Positions 16,635 through 26,326 are shown, counted from the stretch's first letter. The stretch: 64,000 bases of DNA from Bacillota bacterium (GCA_021797515.1 JAJZZP010000113.1:1-64000); one strand, 5' to 3'. Notes: generated by a model from the letters alone, not told the origin. Program-made: numbers and translations.

Positions 16635-17804
16635 ATGCAAGACACACATTTAATTGGACTATACCGGCGCCACCCGGTAACCCTGGCCAGGGGCGAAGGA
16701 GCTAGGGTGTGGGATCAAGAAGGTAAACCGTATTGGGACTTTTTGGCTGGCATAGGGGTCAATAGCCTGGGTTACCATCATCCTGATGTCGACCGCGTAC
16801 TGCAAGATGCATCGCTACTGATGCACACATCGAACTTGTTTTGGCATCAGCCGGGAATTGATCTGAGTCAGCGTATTGCTGGCATCACCGATGGTATGTG
16901 GTCATTATGGGTCAATAGCGGTACCGAGGCCAATGAAGCGGGCATTAAAATGATGCGCCGCATCGGCCATGATCAAGGGCGGTACCATATTATCACCATG
17001 ACGGGAGCTTTTCACGGCAGAACCTTGGGCAGCCTCTCGGCAACGCCTCATCAAAGCTATCAGGAACCTTTTCAACCTTTGGTTCCCGGTTTTGTGACCG
17101 TCCCTTACGGGGATTTGGATGCGTTGGCCCAGGCTTTGGCAAAATGGAACCCTTGCGGGGTAATGATGGAGCCCATCCAAGGGGAGGGTGGCGTTGTGGT
17201 GCCGCCGTCAGGATACCTGGCGGAAGCAGTACGGATGATCCATCAAGCCGGCTCCTTGGTATTGTTTGACGAGGTGCAAACCGGAATCGGGCGCACCGGA
17301 AATTGGTTTGGGTACCAACACGAAGGAGAATTGGGTCCGGATTTGATTACTGTAGCTAAGGGGATCGGGGCGGGCATGCCAATTGGGGGTCTGTTGGTCG
17401 CACCGAAGTGGGCGCAGGCATTTCAGCCCGGTGATCACGGCACTACATTCGGCGGCAACCCGTTGGCAAGTCGCATGGCGCTTACCGTTATTGAATGGTT
17501 GGAACAGGGTGGCCTGGATCATGTTCGTGAGATGAGCTCCAAATTGGAGCAAGGACTAGGGCTACTACAGCAGTCCTATCCCCAGTTGATTCAAGCGGTG
17601 CGCGGAAGGGGGCTTATGTGGGGACTGAAGATGTCTGTTCCTGCCGGACCTTTAGTCCAACACGCTTTGGCGGAAGGACTCATTGTCAATGCCGCGCAAC
17701 CTGATGTCATCCGTCTGTTGCCTCCTTTTGTCATTGACGAGTCGGCGATTGCCGCATGTTGTACCATATTAAGGACAGTGTTGGACCAAGCATCCCGACA
17801 CTAA
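16635..17804 (+). CDS. argD: Acetylornithine aminotransferase
   Basis: 389 residues, class-III PLP aminotransferase. NSGTEANEAGIKMMRR, GAFHGRTLGSLSAT, the LFDEVQTGIGRTG Asp segment and the PLP lysine in LITVAKGIGAGMPIGG are visible. Its last 49 bases overlap only a spurious upstream extension of argG; the real argG start is 27 bases beyond its stop. Confidence 0.94.
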   Translation: MQDTHLIGLYRRHPVTLARGEGARVWDQEGKPYWDFLAGIGVNSLGYHHPDVDRVLQDASLLMHTSNLFWHQPGIDLSQRIAGITDGMWSLWVNSGTEANEAGIKMMRRIGHDQGRYHIITMTGAFHGRTLGSLSATPHQSYQEPFQPLVPGFVTVPYGDLDALAQALAKWNPCGVMMEPIQGEGGVVVPPSGYLAEAVRMIHQAGSLVLFDEVQTGIGRTGNWFGYQHEGELGPDLITVAKGIGAGMPIGGLLVAPKWAQAFQPGDHGTTFGGNPLASRMALTVIEWLEQGGLDHVREMSSKLEQGLGLLQQSYPQLIQAVRGRGLMWGLKMSVPAGPLVQHALAEGLIVNAAQPDVIRLLPPFVIDESAIAACCTILRTVLDQASRH

Positions 17805-17830
17805 GACAGCTTGAGAGCGGGGAGAAGATT

Positions 17831-19045
17831 ATGATAAACGGCGTTATGCCTGGAGATCGTGTGGTTCTTGCTTATTCCGGTGGACTGGATACTTCCATCA
17901 TCATACCCTGGCTTAAAGAAAATTACGGAGTGCGTGTCATTGCCTTCTGCGCCGATTTAGGGCAAGGGGAGGACTTAGACAAAATCCGCGACAAGGCATT
18001 GCGATCAGGGGCCGAGGCGGTAGAGATCCGCGATTTGCGCCATCAGTTTTTGACGGAATTTGCCTTTCCCATGCTGCGCGCCGAAGCCATTTATGAAGGC
18101 GTGTATTTGCTGGGAACTTCCATTGCCCGCCCATTGATTGCAGAAGAATTGGCTCGTGTGGCGCGACAATATGACGCCAAAGCGGTAGCACATGGAGCTA
18201 CCGGCAAGGGAAATGACCAGGTTCGGTTTGAACTGGGAATTATGGCGTTAGCACCGGACTTGCGGGTTATTGCTCCCTGGCGTGAATGGCACATTACCGG
18301 ACGTCTTGAAGCAATGGCCTACGCCAAAGAACATGGCATTGAAGTGGCTGCCACTCCTGAGAGTCCATATTCTCGCGATCAAAATATGTGGCATGTGAGC
18401 CATGAGGGCGGAGTCCTGGAGGATCCTTCCATCCCTACTCCTTCCGATGTATATACTTGGACGGTAGATCCCATCAAAGCGCCAGATATCGTAAAGACTG
18501 TCCGGGTCGGATTTCGGGAGGGCTATCCGATCTCTCTAAATGGGGTCGATCTAGATCCGATCATACTTATGGAACAAGTCAACCAGTGGGGTGCCGAAAA
18601 CGGCATTGGACGGATTACCATGGTGGAAAATCGGCTGGTGGGCATGAAGTCCCGTGGCGTTTATGAAACTCCGGGCGGCACCATTTTATATGAGGCACAT
18701 CAGACGTTAGCGGCGTTGACGTGGGACCGGGAAACCCGAGCGTTTGCCAGTGAGGTGGGTCTTAGGATGGCGCGTTTGATTTATGACGGACTGTGGTTTT
18801 CTCCGCTTCGGGAAGCCTTAAGCGCATTTGTGGATCAAGCTAACCAAGTCGTGACCGGTGAGGTAACATTGCATCTTTACAAAGGACGCGCTACCAGCCA
18901 CGCGGCGTCGTCGCGGTTTTCTCTTTATTCCCAAGATCTCGCCACGTTTGATGGCGGGCAATACGACCACCATGATGCTCAAGGCTTCATTCGTTTGTTT
19001 GGGTTGCCTTTAGCTGTGCGGCACCATATGAGGACGGAGGAGTAG
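17831..19045 (+). CDS. argG: Argininosuccinate synthase
   Basis: 404 residues from ATG at 17831 (RBS GGGGAGA). The N-type ATP pyrophosphatase loop LAYSGGLDTSI and HGATGKGNDQVRFE are diagnostic. It joins citrulline and aspartate with ATP. Citrulline must come from an argF located elsewhere, since neither argF nor carAB is in this operon. It is followed 4 bases later by argH. Confidence 0.96.
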   Translation: MINGVMPGDRVVLAYSGGLDTSIIIPWLKENYGVRVIAFCADLGQGEDLDKIRDKALRSGAEAVEIRDLRHQFLTEFAFPMLRAEAIYEGVYLLGTSIARPLIAEELARVARQYDAKAVAHGATGKGNDQVRFELGIMALAPDLRVIAPWREWHITGRLEAMAYAKEHGIEVAATPESPYSRDQNMWHVSHEGGVLEDPSIPTPSDVYTWTVDPIKAPDIVKTVRVGFREGYPISLNGVDLDPIILMEQVNQWGAENGIGRITMVENRLVGMKSRGVYETPGGTILYEAHQTLAALTWDRETRAFASEVGLRMARLIYDGLWFSPLREALSAFVDQANQVVTGEVTLHLYKGRATSHAASSRFSLYSQDLATFDGGQYDHHDAQGFIRLFGLPLAVRHHMRTEE

Positions 19046-19049
19046 CGTC

Positions 19050-20456
19050 ATGGCCGTGGCCCGTAATCCCCGTTTTCAATCGGGGCCCGATCAAAAAGCC
19101 CAATCGTTTACCGCCTCTCTGACGTTTGATTGGCGCCTATTGCCATACGATATTGTGGGGTCCCAAGCACACGTTGCGATGCTTGGCCGCCAAGGCGTGA
19201 TCACCGATGAGGAAGCAGAAATCATTTCCCGGGGACTGCAGAAAGTGTTGGAAGAAGCGCAAGCCGGAACATTTGAGCCACGTCTGGAGCATGAGGACGT
19301 TCACATGAATGTCGAGGCTCGATTGTTGGAAATTATTGGGCCTGTGGCAGGAAAATTGCATACTGGACGCAGCCGCAATGACCAAGTTGCACTGGATATG
19401 CACCTTTATATGCGGGAAGTGGCCCAAAGGCAGCAACGCATGCTATTAGACTTGATGGAGGCAATTGTGCATCAGGCAGAGAATCACGGCGACGTGATTA
19501 TGCCCGGGTATACCCATCTTCAGGCTGCCCAACCAGTGTTGTGGGCGCATCATATGATGGCGTACGTGGCCATGTTGCGGCGTGATATGGAGAGAATTTT
19601 AACATGGGCCCCGCGCGTTGCCATTTCACCGCTGGGGGCCGGTGCCATATCAGGAACGCCTTATCCCACAGATCCTGAACTGGTGGCTCAAATGGTCGGG
19701 TTCACTGGTGTTTACCAAAACTCGATGGATGCAGTAGCGGATCGTGATTTTTTGCTGGAGTACTTATCATGGGCCAGCATTTTGATGGTCCATTTGAGCC
19801 GCCTTGGTGAGGAATTGGTGTTATGGTCCAGCCAAGAATTTGGATTTATCACCATGGCCGATGCATATAGCACCGGATCCTCACTAATGCCGCAAAAACG
19901 CAACCCTGACGTCGCAGAACTGATGCGGGGCAAGTCGGGCCGTGTCTTCGGCAGTCTTATGACCTTGCTTACCGTAATGAAAGGGTTGCCGTTAGCCTAC
20001 CATTCCGATATGCAAGAGGATAAAGAGGCAGTATTCGACGTGGTCGATACCTTAGATCGGTTGTTGCCGGTGGCTGCAGGCATGATGGAGACGCTGTCGG
20101 TGCGAAGCGATCGCCTAAAGGAACGTGTTGGCCACGATTACACTGCGGCGACCGACTTGGCCGACATGCTGGTCGGGCAGGGCGTGTCCTTTCGTGAAGC
20201 CCACCACCTGGTGGGATCATTGGTAACTAGACTGGAACAGGATGGTCTCCAATTCACCGAGGTTACCCCGCAATATTTGGCCCAGGTGGCGCCGGTCGTC
20301 TCGTTTGCGTGGATGTCGCAGCTAGAAGCTCCATCCGTTGTTCGTCGTCGTCGGCAACCCATGTCGACAGGCCCAGAGTTTGTTCAGGCTCAAGTCAGTG
20401 CAGCAAAGGGCTGGATAACTCAGTTGCGTCAAATTTTTGCTGATGCCAAGGAGTGA
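19050..20456 (+). CDS. argH: Argininosuccinate lyase
   Basis: 468 residues of the fumarase/aspartase superfamily. HTGRSRNDQVALDMHLY near residue 110, MPGYTHLQAAQPV and the catalytic serine loop TGSSLMPQKRNPDVAEL are all present. It produces arginine and fumarate in the final step of the pathway. Last gene of the operon, ending 1 base before the terminator stem. Confidence 0.96.
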   Translation: MAVARNPRFQSGPDQKAQSFTASLTFDWRLLPYDIVGSQAHVAMLGRQGVITDEEAEIISRGLQKVLEEAQAGTFEPRLEHEDVHMNVEARLLEIIGPVAGKLHTGRSRNDQVALDMHLYMREVAQRQQRMLLDLMEAIVHQAENHGDVIMPGYTHLQAAQPVLWAHHMMAYVAMLRRDMERILTWAPRVAISPLGAGAISGTPYPTDPELVAQMVGFTGVYQNSMDAVADRDFLLEYLSWASILMVHLSRLGEELVLWSSQEFGFITMADAYSTGSSLMPQKRNPDVAELMRGKSGRVFGSLMTLLTVMKGLPLAYHSDMQEDKEAVFDVVDTLDRLLPVAAGMMETLSVRSDRLKERVGHDYTAATDLADMLVGQGVSFREAHHLVGSLVTRLEQDGLQFTEVTPQYLAQVAPVVSFAWMSQLEAPSVVRRRRQPMSTGPEFVQAQVSAAKGWITQLRQIFADAKE

Positions 20457-20486
20457 AACTGGGAGCAGTTTTGCTCCCAGTTTCTT
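20456..20486 (+). terminator. argH: Rho-independent terminator of the arg operon
   Basis: The perfect stem AAACTGGGAGCA / TGCTCCCAGTTT with a GTTT loop and a following T-rich stretch lies immediately after the argH stop. Confidence 0.85.
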
Positions 20487-21534
20487 TGTGTAGCCCGAAA
20501 TTACCTTGCGCCTTGGATGAACTCTCCGCCCATCGAACCCCGGCGGGTTGCGATGAGGGTTTCTGAGGTCGCCCTCAGAAGTTCCTGGTTCTGTGATCGC
20601 TGCGCCGTGGCATTAGGCATCGTGCGTCTTATGCCGGATCTCCTCCGGGCGTCGATTCGGACCGTTCCGGCCCTATGGCCTTATTATGGAACAAAAGTTT
20701 CGCAATGTCTGGCCCTACGGGCTTGCCCGCTTGAGCCCCTTCCCGGCTTCCCCCGGGAAGGGGAATGCACGGGCATTATGTTCAAATACATAACAACACT
20801 TTGAACCTGTTGCAATGCGAGGCGCAGATAGGGTATGTTGGCGGTGGGCCAGACATTGACGGAATCGGCAATCCATTGTGCCAACCAGGTCGGATTATTG
20901 GGATCATTCGTCGGCGCCATTAACGATGTGACAACTTTCGCAGGTCTGTGGGTGGCAATCTTTGTGCGCATGGCTAACTCTTTCGCTGGGGCGACATTGG
21001 CAACAGTTCGTCGGTGGCGATAAGTGGTGGGCATCTAGGTATAATCAAGGCTAGAAACATTTTGCAAACGAAAATTGCCGGATAGACATACGGTGGCTGC
21101 CCAGATTCATTATAAGTGGGAATAGCCGCCAAGATGATCGAGAGAATGCCGAACGCCAGCAAATATGAAGGGGGGCCTTCCGGGCCAGCTATTAGGATTG
21201 AGATTCAACCGGTGCGCCGCTTTTCCCAAGGGATATAGCATCATCGAAATGATAGAGTCATGAGCGCTTCCCACACTGAACCCTAGCGGGAGTTTCCGAC
21301 TCAGAGGGCCGATCGACGTCAAAGGGGAGTTCGACATGTTGGCAGACATCTCGTGAACTCCTAGCGCTCCAACGTTAATCTAGCTAAGTTGTCAGGATCC
21401 TACCGACGCTTTTATTTGCTGTGGGGTGCCAACCGCAAGATACATGGGGAAAAAGACTGCCAGTACAGCGAACGCATAAGGGACCAGCCACTTGACGATA
21501 TGGTCTCAGGATGCCACAACGAAAAAAATCCTCT
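20487..21534. other. Decayed region with membrane-protein scraps
   Basis: About 1 kb with no intact gene. A strong hairpin CCCCTTCCCGG / CCGGGAAGGGG lies at 20736-20763. On the minus strand, short hydrophobic segments are in different frames: a WLVPYAFAVLAVFFPMYLAVG helix near 21480-21420 and SYLLAFGILSIILAAIPTYN near 21170-21110. They look like pieces of one decayed transporter or membrane enzyme, but I cannot name the family. Small frames at 20517-20804 and 21034-20684 are unsupported. Confidence 0.45.
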
Positions 21535-21963
21535 TTAGCTATCCACCAACACATTCCAGGTCTTGGTTAAATGGTGCCCCTGGTTGTTGACGGTTAAGGT
21601 CAACGACCAAGGCCCTGCCATTACCGGCACCACTTGCCCAGTGAATTGTGCGTGGGGTGGTGACAGAGTGCGCATGGAAACCACAGTAGGCGGTATGCTC
21701 ATTCCAATCATGGCCAAGCGAATTGACACGGTAACCCCTAGGGAAATGGGGTGTCCATGAGAATTGTCCACGGTTACTGTCAAATGATTGGTTTTCGATG
21801 CGACTAAAGGGTTGGGTGCCCAATTGATCTTGACTTGCATGGTACGGTTATGCACCGATTTTGGCGGGGAAACAATGGCGTTGTTTTGCGAACCACATCC
21901 CGAAAGGCCGAGCATTGTCAGAGTGGTTAAAGTTAAAAGATACCCAGGTCCTAGCCTTCCCAT
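21535..21963 (-). CDS. Secreted lipoprotein, YtkA/FixH-like domain
   Basis: 142 residues from ATG at 21963, which has a GGGGGG RBS 6 bases upstream. An upstream in-frame ATG at 21999 overlaps a TATAAT -10 box (22003-21998) and is rejected. The N-terminus is a signal peptide with lipobox LSGC, so the protein is anchored outside the membrane. The rest is beta-rich (VKINWAPNPLVASKTNHLTV ... GPWSLTLTVN), as in YtkA-like domains thought to be extracytoplasmic metal- or ligand-binding. It stands alone. Confidence 0.65.
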   Translation of the reverse strand: MGRLGPGYLLTLTTLTMLGLSGCGSQNNAIVSPPKSVHNRTMQVKINWAPNPLVASKTNHLTVTVDNSHGHPISLGVTVSIRLAMIGMSIPPTVVSMRTLSPPHAQFTGQVVPVMAGPWSLTLTVNNQGHHLTKTWNVLVDS

Positions 21964-22134
21964 TGTCGTCCCCCCGTTTCCGTTTGACCTCTCGGTCATT
22001 ATACAATAAATAAGGGCTTGGATTTACCAAGATCGGGCGTAAAGCCTCGGCGTTCACGCCTGGGGATATCAGCCCGTTGGCCGGATAGGACTAAAGCTTT
22101 TGTTGGTTATAGAAAGATGTGGTAGACTATAAGT

Positions 22135-23292
22135 GTGTTAAAGGCATACCGGTACCGCATCTATCCAACCGAAGAGCAAGCCGCATTCCTGAACTGCCAG
22201 TTCGGGTCGGTGCGGTATGTCTACAATTGGGCGTTAGCGTTGGCGACCACGACCTACCAGACGCAAGGCCAGGGGATCACGCGGTTTCAGTTAGACAAGC
22301 GTCTCACCGCGCTCAAACAGGAATTGCCGTGGTTGGGCGAAGTGGCGTCGCAACCCTTGCAACAAGCATTGGTGCATTTGGACAAAGCCTTCACGCGGTT
22401 TTTTCGGGAAAAGAAGGGGTATCCCCGCTTTAAATCGAAACACGGCATCCAAAGCGCCAGGTATCCCCAAGGGGTCAAGATGGACTGGGAGAACGGGGTC
22501 CTCTACATCCCCAAAGCCGGATGGATGCGCGTGATTCTGAGCCGACAGTTTGTGGGCGCCATCAAAACGGTCGCCCTTAGTCGCGTGCCCTCGGGCAAAT
22601 TCTTCGTGTCCGTGCTCGTCGAGGATGAAAACCAAGTCCCTGCAGGTGTGCCGGAAACGTTTGAACGGGCGGTGGGTGGCGATCTCGGACTCCACGATTT
22701 CTTGGTGTTGTCTACCGGTGAAAAATACCCGCATCCGCAATGGCTGGAACGCGAACGATACCGGCTGAAGATTCTCCAACGACGTCTGGCCCAAACGACG
22801 AAGGGGTCGAAGCATCGCGCCAAACTGCGGCGTCAAATCGCCCGATTGTACGAACGGGTGGCGAATCGACGACAAGATTTTCTTCGGAAGTTGAGTACAG
22901 ACCTCATTCGCCGCTTCGATACCGTGTGCCTCGAAGATTTAAATGTAGCGGGGATGACCCATAATCGGTCGTTGTCGCGGCGGATCGCGCAGTCCGGATG
23001 GGCGGAATTCCGCCGCCAACTGGAATATAAAGCCCAATGGACGGGGAAACATGTCCGCGTGATTGGCCGCTTTGACCCGTCGTCGCGATTATGTGCGTGC
23101 GGCTACTACAACCATCAGCTCACGCTGGCGGACCGCGAATGGACCTGTCCCCAATGTGGACGCCACCACGATCGCGACGTGTTGGCCGCGAACAATATCA
23201 AACACTTTGCATTTGCGGAGCACTATACAGGGCGGGACACGCCCAGTGGGCCTGGGGAGCGCCCTCCCGTGGACGAACGGCGACAGCCCTAA
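22135..23292 (+). CDS. tnpB: TnpB, RNA-guided nuclease of IS605/IS1341 elements
   Basis: 385 residues, GTG start. The N-terminal OrfB helix-turn-helix-like domain (YRYRIYPTEEQAAFLNCQFG) is followed by a RuvC-like nuclease. The three acidic residues are in GGDLGLHDF, VCLEDLNVAGM and HDRDVLAANNI, with the zinc finger CACGYY ... CPQCG between the last two. All catalytic residues are present and the frame is intact. TnpB proteins cut DNA guided by an RNA made from the element's right end. A weak promoter (TTGTTG, 17, TAGACT) lies just upstream. Confidence 0.9.
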   Translation: MLKAYRYRIYPTEEQAAFLNCQFGSVRYVYNWALALATTTYQTQGQGITRFQLDKRLTALKQELPWLGEVASQPLQQALVHLDKAFTRFFREKKGYPRFKSKHGIQSARYPQGVKMDWENGVLYIPKAGWMRVILSRQFVGAIKTVALSRVPSGKFFVSVLVEDENQVPAGVPETFERAVGGDLGLHDFLVLSTGEKYPHPQWLERERYRLKILQRRLAQTTKGSKHRAKLRRQIARLYERVANRRQDFLRKLSTDLIRRFDTVCLEDLNVAGMTHNRSLSRRIAQSGWAEFRRQLEYKAQWTGKHVRVIGRFDPSSRLCACGYYNHQLTLADREWTCPQCGRHHDRDVLAANNIKHFAFAEHYTGRDTPSGPGERPPVDERRQP

Positions 23293-23372
23293 GAAGCGGT
23301 GGCGCAATGAAGCAGGAACCCGATGCCGTGAGGATCGGGAATCCCCGGCTTTAGCCGTGGGGAGGATGTCAA
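23250..23372 (+). ncRNA. Probable TnpB omega (reRNA) scaffold
   Basis: It overlaps the tnpB 3' end and extends to the element terminus. A hairpin around GATGCCGTGAGGATC and the final CCCCGGCTTTAGCCGTGGGG stem match the layout of known reRNAs. The guide would be read from the bases just outside the element, here the RBS and first codons of the uracil-DNA glycosylase gene. Confidence 0.5.
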
Positions 23373-23384
23373 AGGAGGAGGACC

Positions 23385-23993
23385 TTGCAGCCGTTAAACG
23401 TTTTAGAATCCGAAGTGGTGCAATGTCGTCGTTGTGCACTACGGCAAAGTGCGCACGGGGTGGTGTTCGGCGAGGGAGCGGATAGCAGTCGCATTGTGTT
23501 TTGCGGCGAGGGTCCAGGTGCCGAAGAAGATAGGTTATTGCGGCCGTTTGTTGGCCCGGCCGGTCAATTGCTGGATAAGATGATGAGTGCCATGGGCTTT
23601 GACCGTCATCGCAACGCCTATGTGCTTAATGTCGTCAAATGTCGCCCGCCGAATAATCGGGTGCCCCTTCCTGAAGAACGGGAGTCTTGTCGTCCCCACT
23701 TGGCAGCACAATTAGAGATTTTGTCTCCCGCTATTATGGTGCTGTTGGGCTCAACCGCAATTCAAAGTTTTTTGGGGCCCGAAGCGCGGGTCACCCGGGT
23801 TCATGGTCAGTGGCACCAATATCAAACCATGTGGTTAATGCCGACCTTTCACCCTGCAGCTTTGCTGCGGAACCCGACCTGGAAAGTTCCCGCTTGGGAG
23901 GATCTAAAAAAAGTGATTGATCAGTACCGTGCTTTGGTAGACTCAAATCACCCTTCTCCTTATCATCCAATTTCTGAGGATCGTCTTGGATGA
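23385..23993 (+). CDS. Uracil-DNA glycosylase, family 4
   Basis: 202 residues, TTG start 3-4 bases after AAAGGAGGAGG. Four iron-sulfur cysteines fit the family: CRRC at residues 14-17, then VVKCRPPNNR and RESC. The uracil-binding GEGPGAEEDRLLRPFVGPAG loop and the C-terminal FHPAALLRN (catalytic His loop) are present. It removes uracil from DNA as part of base-excision repair, useful in a warm, acid-exposed cell. The IS1341 element ends immediately before its RBS, so the original promoter has probably been displaced. Confidence 0.9.
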   Translation: MQPLNVLESEVVQCRRCALRQSAHGVVFGEGADSSRIVFCGEGPGAEEDRLLRPFVGPAGQLLDKMMSAMGFDRHRNAYVLNVVKCRPPNNRVPLPEERESCRPHLAAQLEILSPAIMVLLGSTAIQSFLGPEARVTRVHGQWHQYQTMWLMPTFHPAALLRNPTWKVPAWEDLKKVIDQYRALVDSNHPSPYHPISEDRLG

Positions 23994-24063
23994 GTTAAAC
24001 CGTTAATGGTAAGATCGTAATGACTCCCCGTGTTGAATTTAAGGGCGGAAAGGCGGGCATCTG

Positions 24064-24936
24064 GTGGCAGAACGACTCGGATTTATTGGGCTTGGCATTA
24101 TGGGATATCCGATGGCTGCACATTTACTGGAACACCATCCGGTGAAGGTGTATAACCGCTCCGTTGAAAAGGCTGAGCGATTGGCGGCAAAGGGTGCTAA
24201 GCTGGCTTATAGCCCGAGGCAGGTGACGGAGGCTTCGGATATAATCTTTGTGATGGTGAGCGATGACCAAGCTTTGAAGTCCGTCATGGAGGGCAAGGAC
24301 GGCGTCATTTCGGCAATGAGTCCGGGCCAAATCATTGTCGACCATTCCACGGTATCGGTTCGACTGACCGAAGCCTTAGGGGCACGAGTGGCCGAAAAAG
24401 GGGGACATTGGTGCGACGCACCGGTGACCGGTGGGGATGTCGGGGCCCAAAATGCTACCTTGACGATTATGGTGGGCTCAGAGTCAGAGAGCTATCGTCG
24501 AATTGAACCATATCTTACTTTGATGGGCAAACTTGTGATGCATGTTGGACCCACAGGAAAAGGGCAGGCACTGAAAGTCGTGTCCAATTTAGTGTCTGCG
24601 TTGAATCTAATGGCAGCCGCGGAAGGCATTCGGCTCGGTCTGGAAGCGGGATTGTCGTTGGATGCGCTAGAGGCAGTTATGACGCATGGTACGGCCCGGT
24701 CGTTCGAGGTAACTAAAATTGTTGATCGGGTTCGCCAGCATGATTTCAACCCGGGATTTTCGGTGGCCAACCGTTTGAAGGATCTGGATCTGGCATTAGC
24801 ATTGGCTGATAGTTTGGGGTTTGCCGCTCCTCTCGGAGCATCGGCACAAGCGCTGTTTGCAGCCCATAAAGCGTTAGGATTTCAAACCCAAGACGAATCC
24901 AGTTATGTCCTACGATGGCCTGAACGCCATGATTAG
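24064..24936 (+). CDS. 3-hydroxyisobutyrate dehydrogenase / tartronate semialdehyde reductase family protein
   Basis: 290 residues, GTG start. GFIGLGIMGYPMAAHLL is the NAD(P) loop of the beta-hydroxyacid dehydrogenases. DAPVTGGDVGAQNATLTIM binds substrate, and GKGQALKVVSNLV carries the catalytic lysine. The exact hydroxyacid (hydroxyisobutyrate, glycerate or similar) cannot be fixed. Its end overlaps the next gene (HAD phosphatase) by 8 bases, so the two are translated together; a phosphoglycolate/glycerate connection would fit (inference). Confidence 0.85.
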   Translation: MAERLGFIGLGIMGYPMAAHLLEHHPVKVYNRSVEKAERLAAKGAKLAYSPRQVTEASDIIFVMVSDDQALKSVMEGKDGVISAMSPGQIIVDHSTVSVRLTEALGARVAEKGGHWCDAPVTGGDVGAQNATLTIMVGSESESYRRIEPYLTLMGKLVMHVGPTGKGQALKVVSNLVSALNLMAAAEGIRLGLEAGLSLDALEAVMTHGTARSFEVTKIVDRVRQHDFNPGFSVANRLKDLDLALALADSLGFAAPLGASAQALFAAHKALGFQTQDESSYVLRWPERHD

Positions 24937-25588
24937 CTATGTGCTCTGCGATCTCGACGGTACCATCCTGGACACGATGGACCTGATATTGTCGAGTTTT
25001 CATTATACGTTTGAAGTGGGCTTGGGGCAAACCGTGTCGGACCGCGAGTTGTTGATTTATTTTGGCCAAACCTTAGATGATCAATTCCGCCAAATGCGTC
25101 CCGACCTGTCGTCTTCCGATATTGCGCGTGTAGTGGAGATTTATCGAGCCCATAACCACTTGGAGCATGATCGCCATATTGATCTGATACCCGGAGCCGA
25201 TCAGGCGTTAAAAAGTCTATATCAAGCCGGGTACCCGCTAGGCCTGGTTACCTCAAAACGATTGGATATGGCGCGCCGTGGGCTGGAAATGTTTGATTTG
25301 TGGACTTACTTTTCTGTGGTGGTACATCATGACAGCACTACCCAGCATAAACCCCGTCCTGATCCAATATTGGAAGCACTGCGCATGCTTTCTGCCGATC
25401 CGCAGAGTGTGGTCTACATTGGTGATAGTCCCTATGACATGCAGGCGGCAAAATCCGCGGGCTGCCAAGCTTTAGGGTTGTCGTATAATACATTTACGGT
25501 TGATGATTTAGCCCAAGCTGGTGCGGATTGTGTTTACACGACATGGGAAGCCGCGTTGCACTGGATTATGGGGCAAACCGATAGATAA
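24929..25588 (+). CDS. HAD-superfamily hydrolase, phosphoglycolate phosphatase/PpaX-like
   Basis: 219 residues from ATG at 24929 (ISYVLCDLDGTILDTMDL); an ATG 24 bases earlier is less likely since the family begins just before DxDGT. Motif I is DLDGT, motif II VTSK, motif III lysine KPRPDP, and motif IV YIGDSPYDMQAAKSAG. An alpha-helical cap of the Gph type follows motif I. It dephosphorylates small phosphate esters or pyrophosphate. Confidence 0.85.
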   Translation: MISYVLCDLDGTILDTMDLILSSFHYTFEVGLGQTVSDRELLIYFGQTLDDQFRQMRPDLSSSDIARVVEIYRAHNHLEHDRHIDLIPGADQALKSLYQAGYPLGLVTSKRLDMARRGLEMFDLWTYFSVVVHHDSTTQHKPRPDPILEALRMLSADPQSVVYIGDSPYDMQAAKSAGCQALGLSYNTFTVDDLAQAGADCVYTTWEAALHWIMGQTDR

Positions 25589-25603
25589 AAGGAGGGACTT
25601 CCT

Positions 25604-26326
25604 ATGACATTGGAGGGGACGGAAATTACCTGGCTGGGGCACGCTAGCTTTATCGTAAAAACACCTGGCGGCAAGACGCTGGTGTTTGATCCCTGGCTGG
25701 GAAACGAGGGCAACCCCAAATGTCCGCCGAAATATAATGATTTAACCCAGTGGGAATCCGTCGATTACATTTTTGTCAGCCATGGCCATTTTGACCATTT
25801 AGGAAGTGCCGTGCCATTGGCTCAGCATACTGGAGCTGTAGTGATAGCTAATTTTGAGATTGCGCAGTACATAGAGCAACATGGTGTAACTAAGACGATT
25901 GGGATGAATAAAGGTGGAACCTTAGAGTTGGGGGAAATACGGGCAACCATGGTTTACGCCGATCACAGCTCGGGAATTTCGGGGGAATCGGGTATGATTT
26001 ACGGCGGTGAGGCCGGGGGATACGTGGTAACCCTAGAAAACGGCATGAGTATCTATCATGCAGGGGATACTAACGTATTCGGTGACATGCAACATATCCG
26101 TACACTTTATGGGCCGGATGTGGCCCTGCTGCCCATTGGAGGGCATTTTACCATGGGTCCCAAAGAAGCAGCTTACGCTGCAAGATTACTGGCCCCTAAA
26201 GTCATTATTCCTATGCATTATGGGACCTTCGACGTACTTACCGGAAGTCCCGATGCGTTGAAGGATTTGTTATCAGGGGAAACCATCGAGGTTCAGGTTT
26301 TACAACCAGGAGATCAATATCGCTGA
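25604..26326 (+). CDS. UPF0173-type metallo-beta-lactamase-fold hydrolase
   Basis: 240 residues. TWLGHASFIVKTPGGKTLVFDPWL and the metal site VSHGHFDHLG, then the later HAGDTNVFGDM and IPMHYGTFDV histidines, match the UPF0173/YtkL family (RNase Z/UlaG branch). Its substrate is unknown. AAAGGAGGG RBS at 25590. It is 15 bases after the HAD gene. Confidence 0.88.
   Translation: MTLEGTEITWLGHASFIVKTPGGKTLVFDPWLGNEGNPKCPPKYNDLTQWESVDYIFVSHGHFDHLGSAVPLAQHTGAVVIANFEIAQYIEQHGVTKTIGMNKGGTLELGEIRATMVYADHSSGISGESGMIYGGEAGGYVVTLENGMSIYHAGDTNVFGDMQHIRTLYGPDVALLPIGGHFTMGPKEAAYAARLLAPKVIIPMHYGTFDVLTGSPDALKDLLSGETIEVQVLQPGDQYR

Larger units (their letters stand above)
22020..23372 (+). mobile_element. IS1341-type (TnpB-only) element
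   Basis: The left end lies about 22020-22134, with a small CGGCG-TTCA-CGCC hairpin near 22045. It is followed by the tnpB frame and a right end with stem-loop (GGCTTTAGCC) and the characteristic GGGGAGGATGTCAA terminus at about 23358-23371. There is no tnpA frame, so mobilisation would need a TnpA in trans. The exact left boundary is uncertain. Confidence 0.65.
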
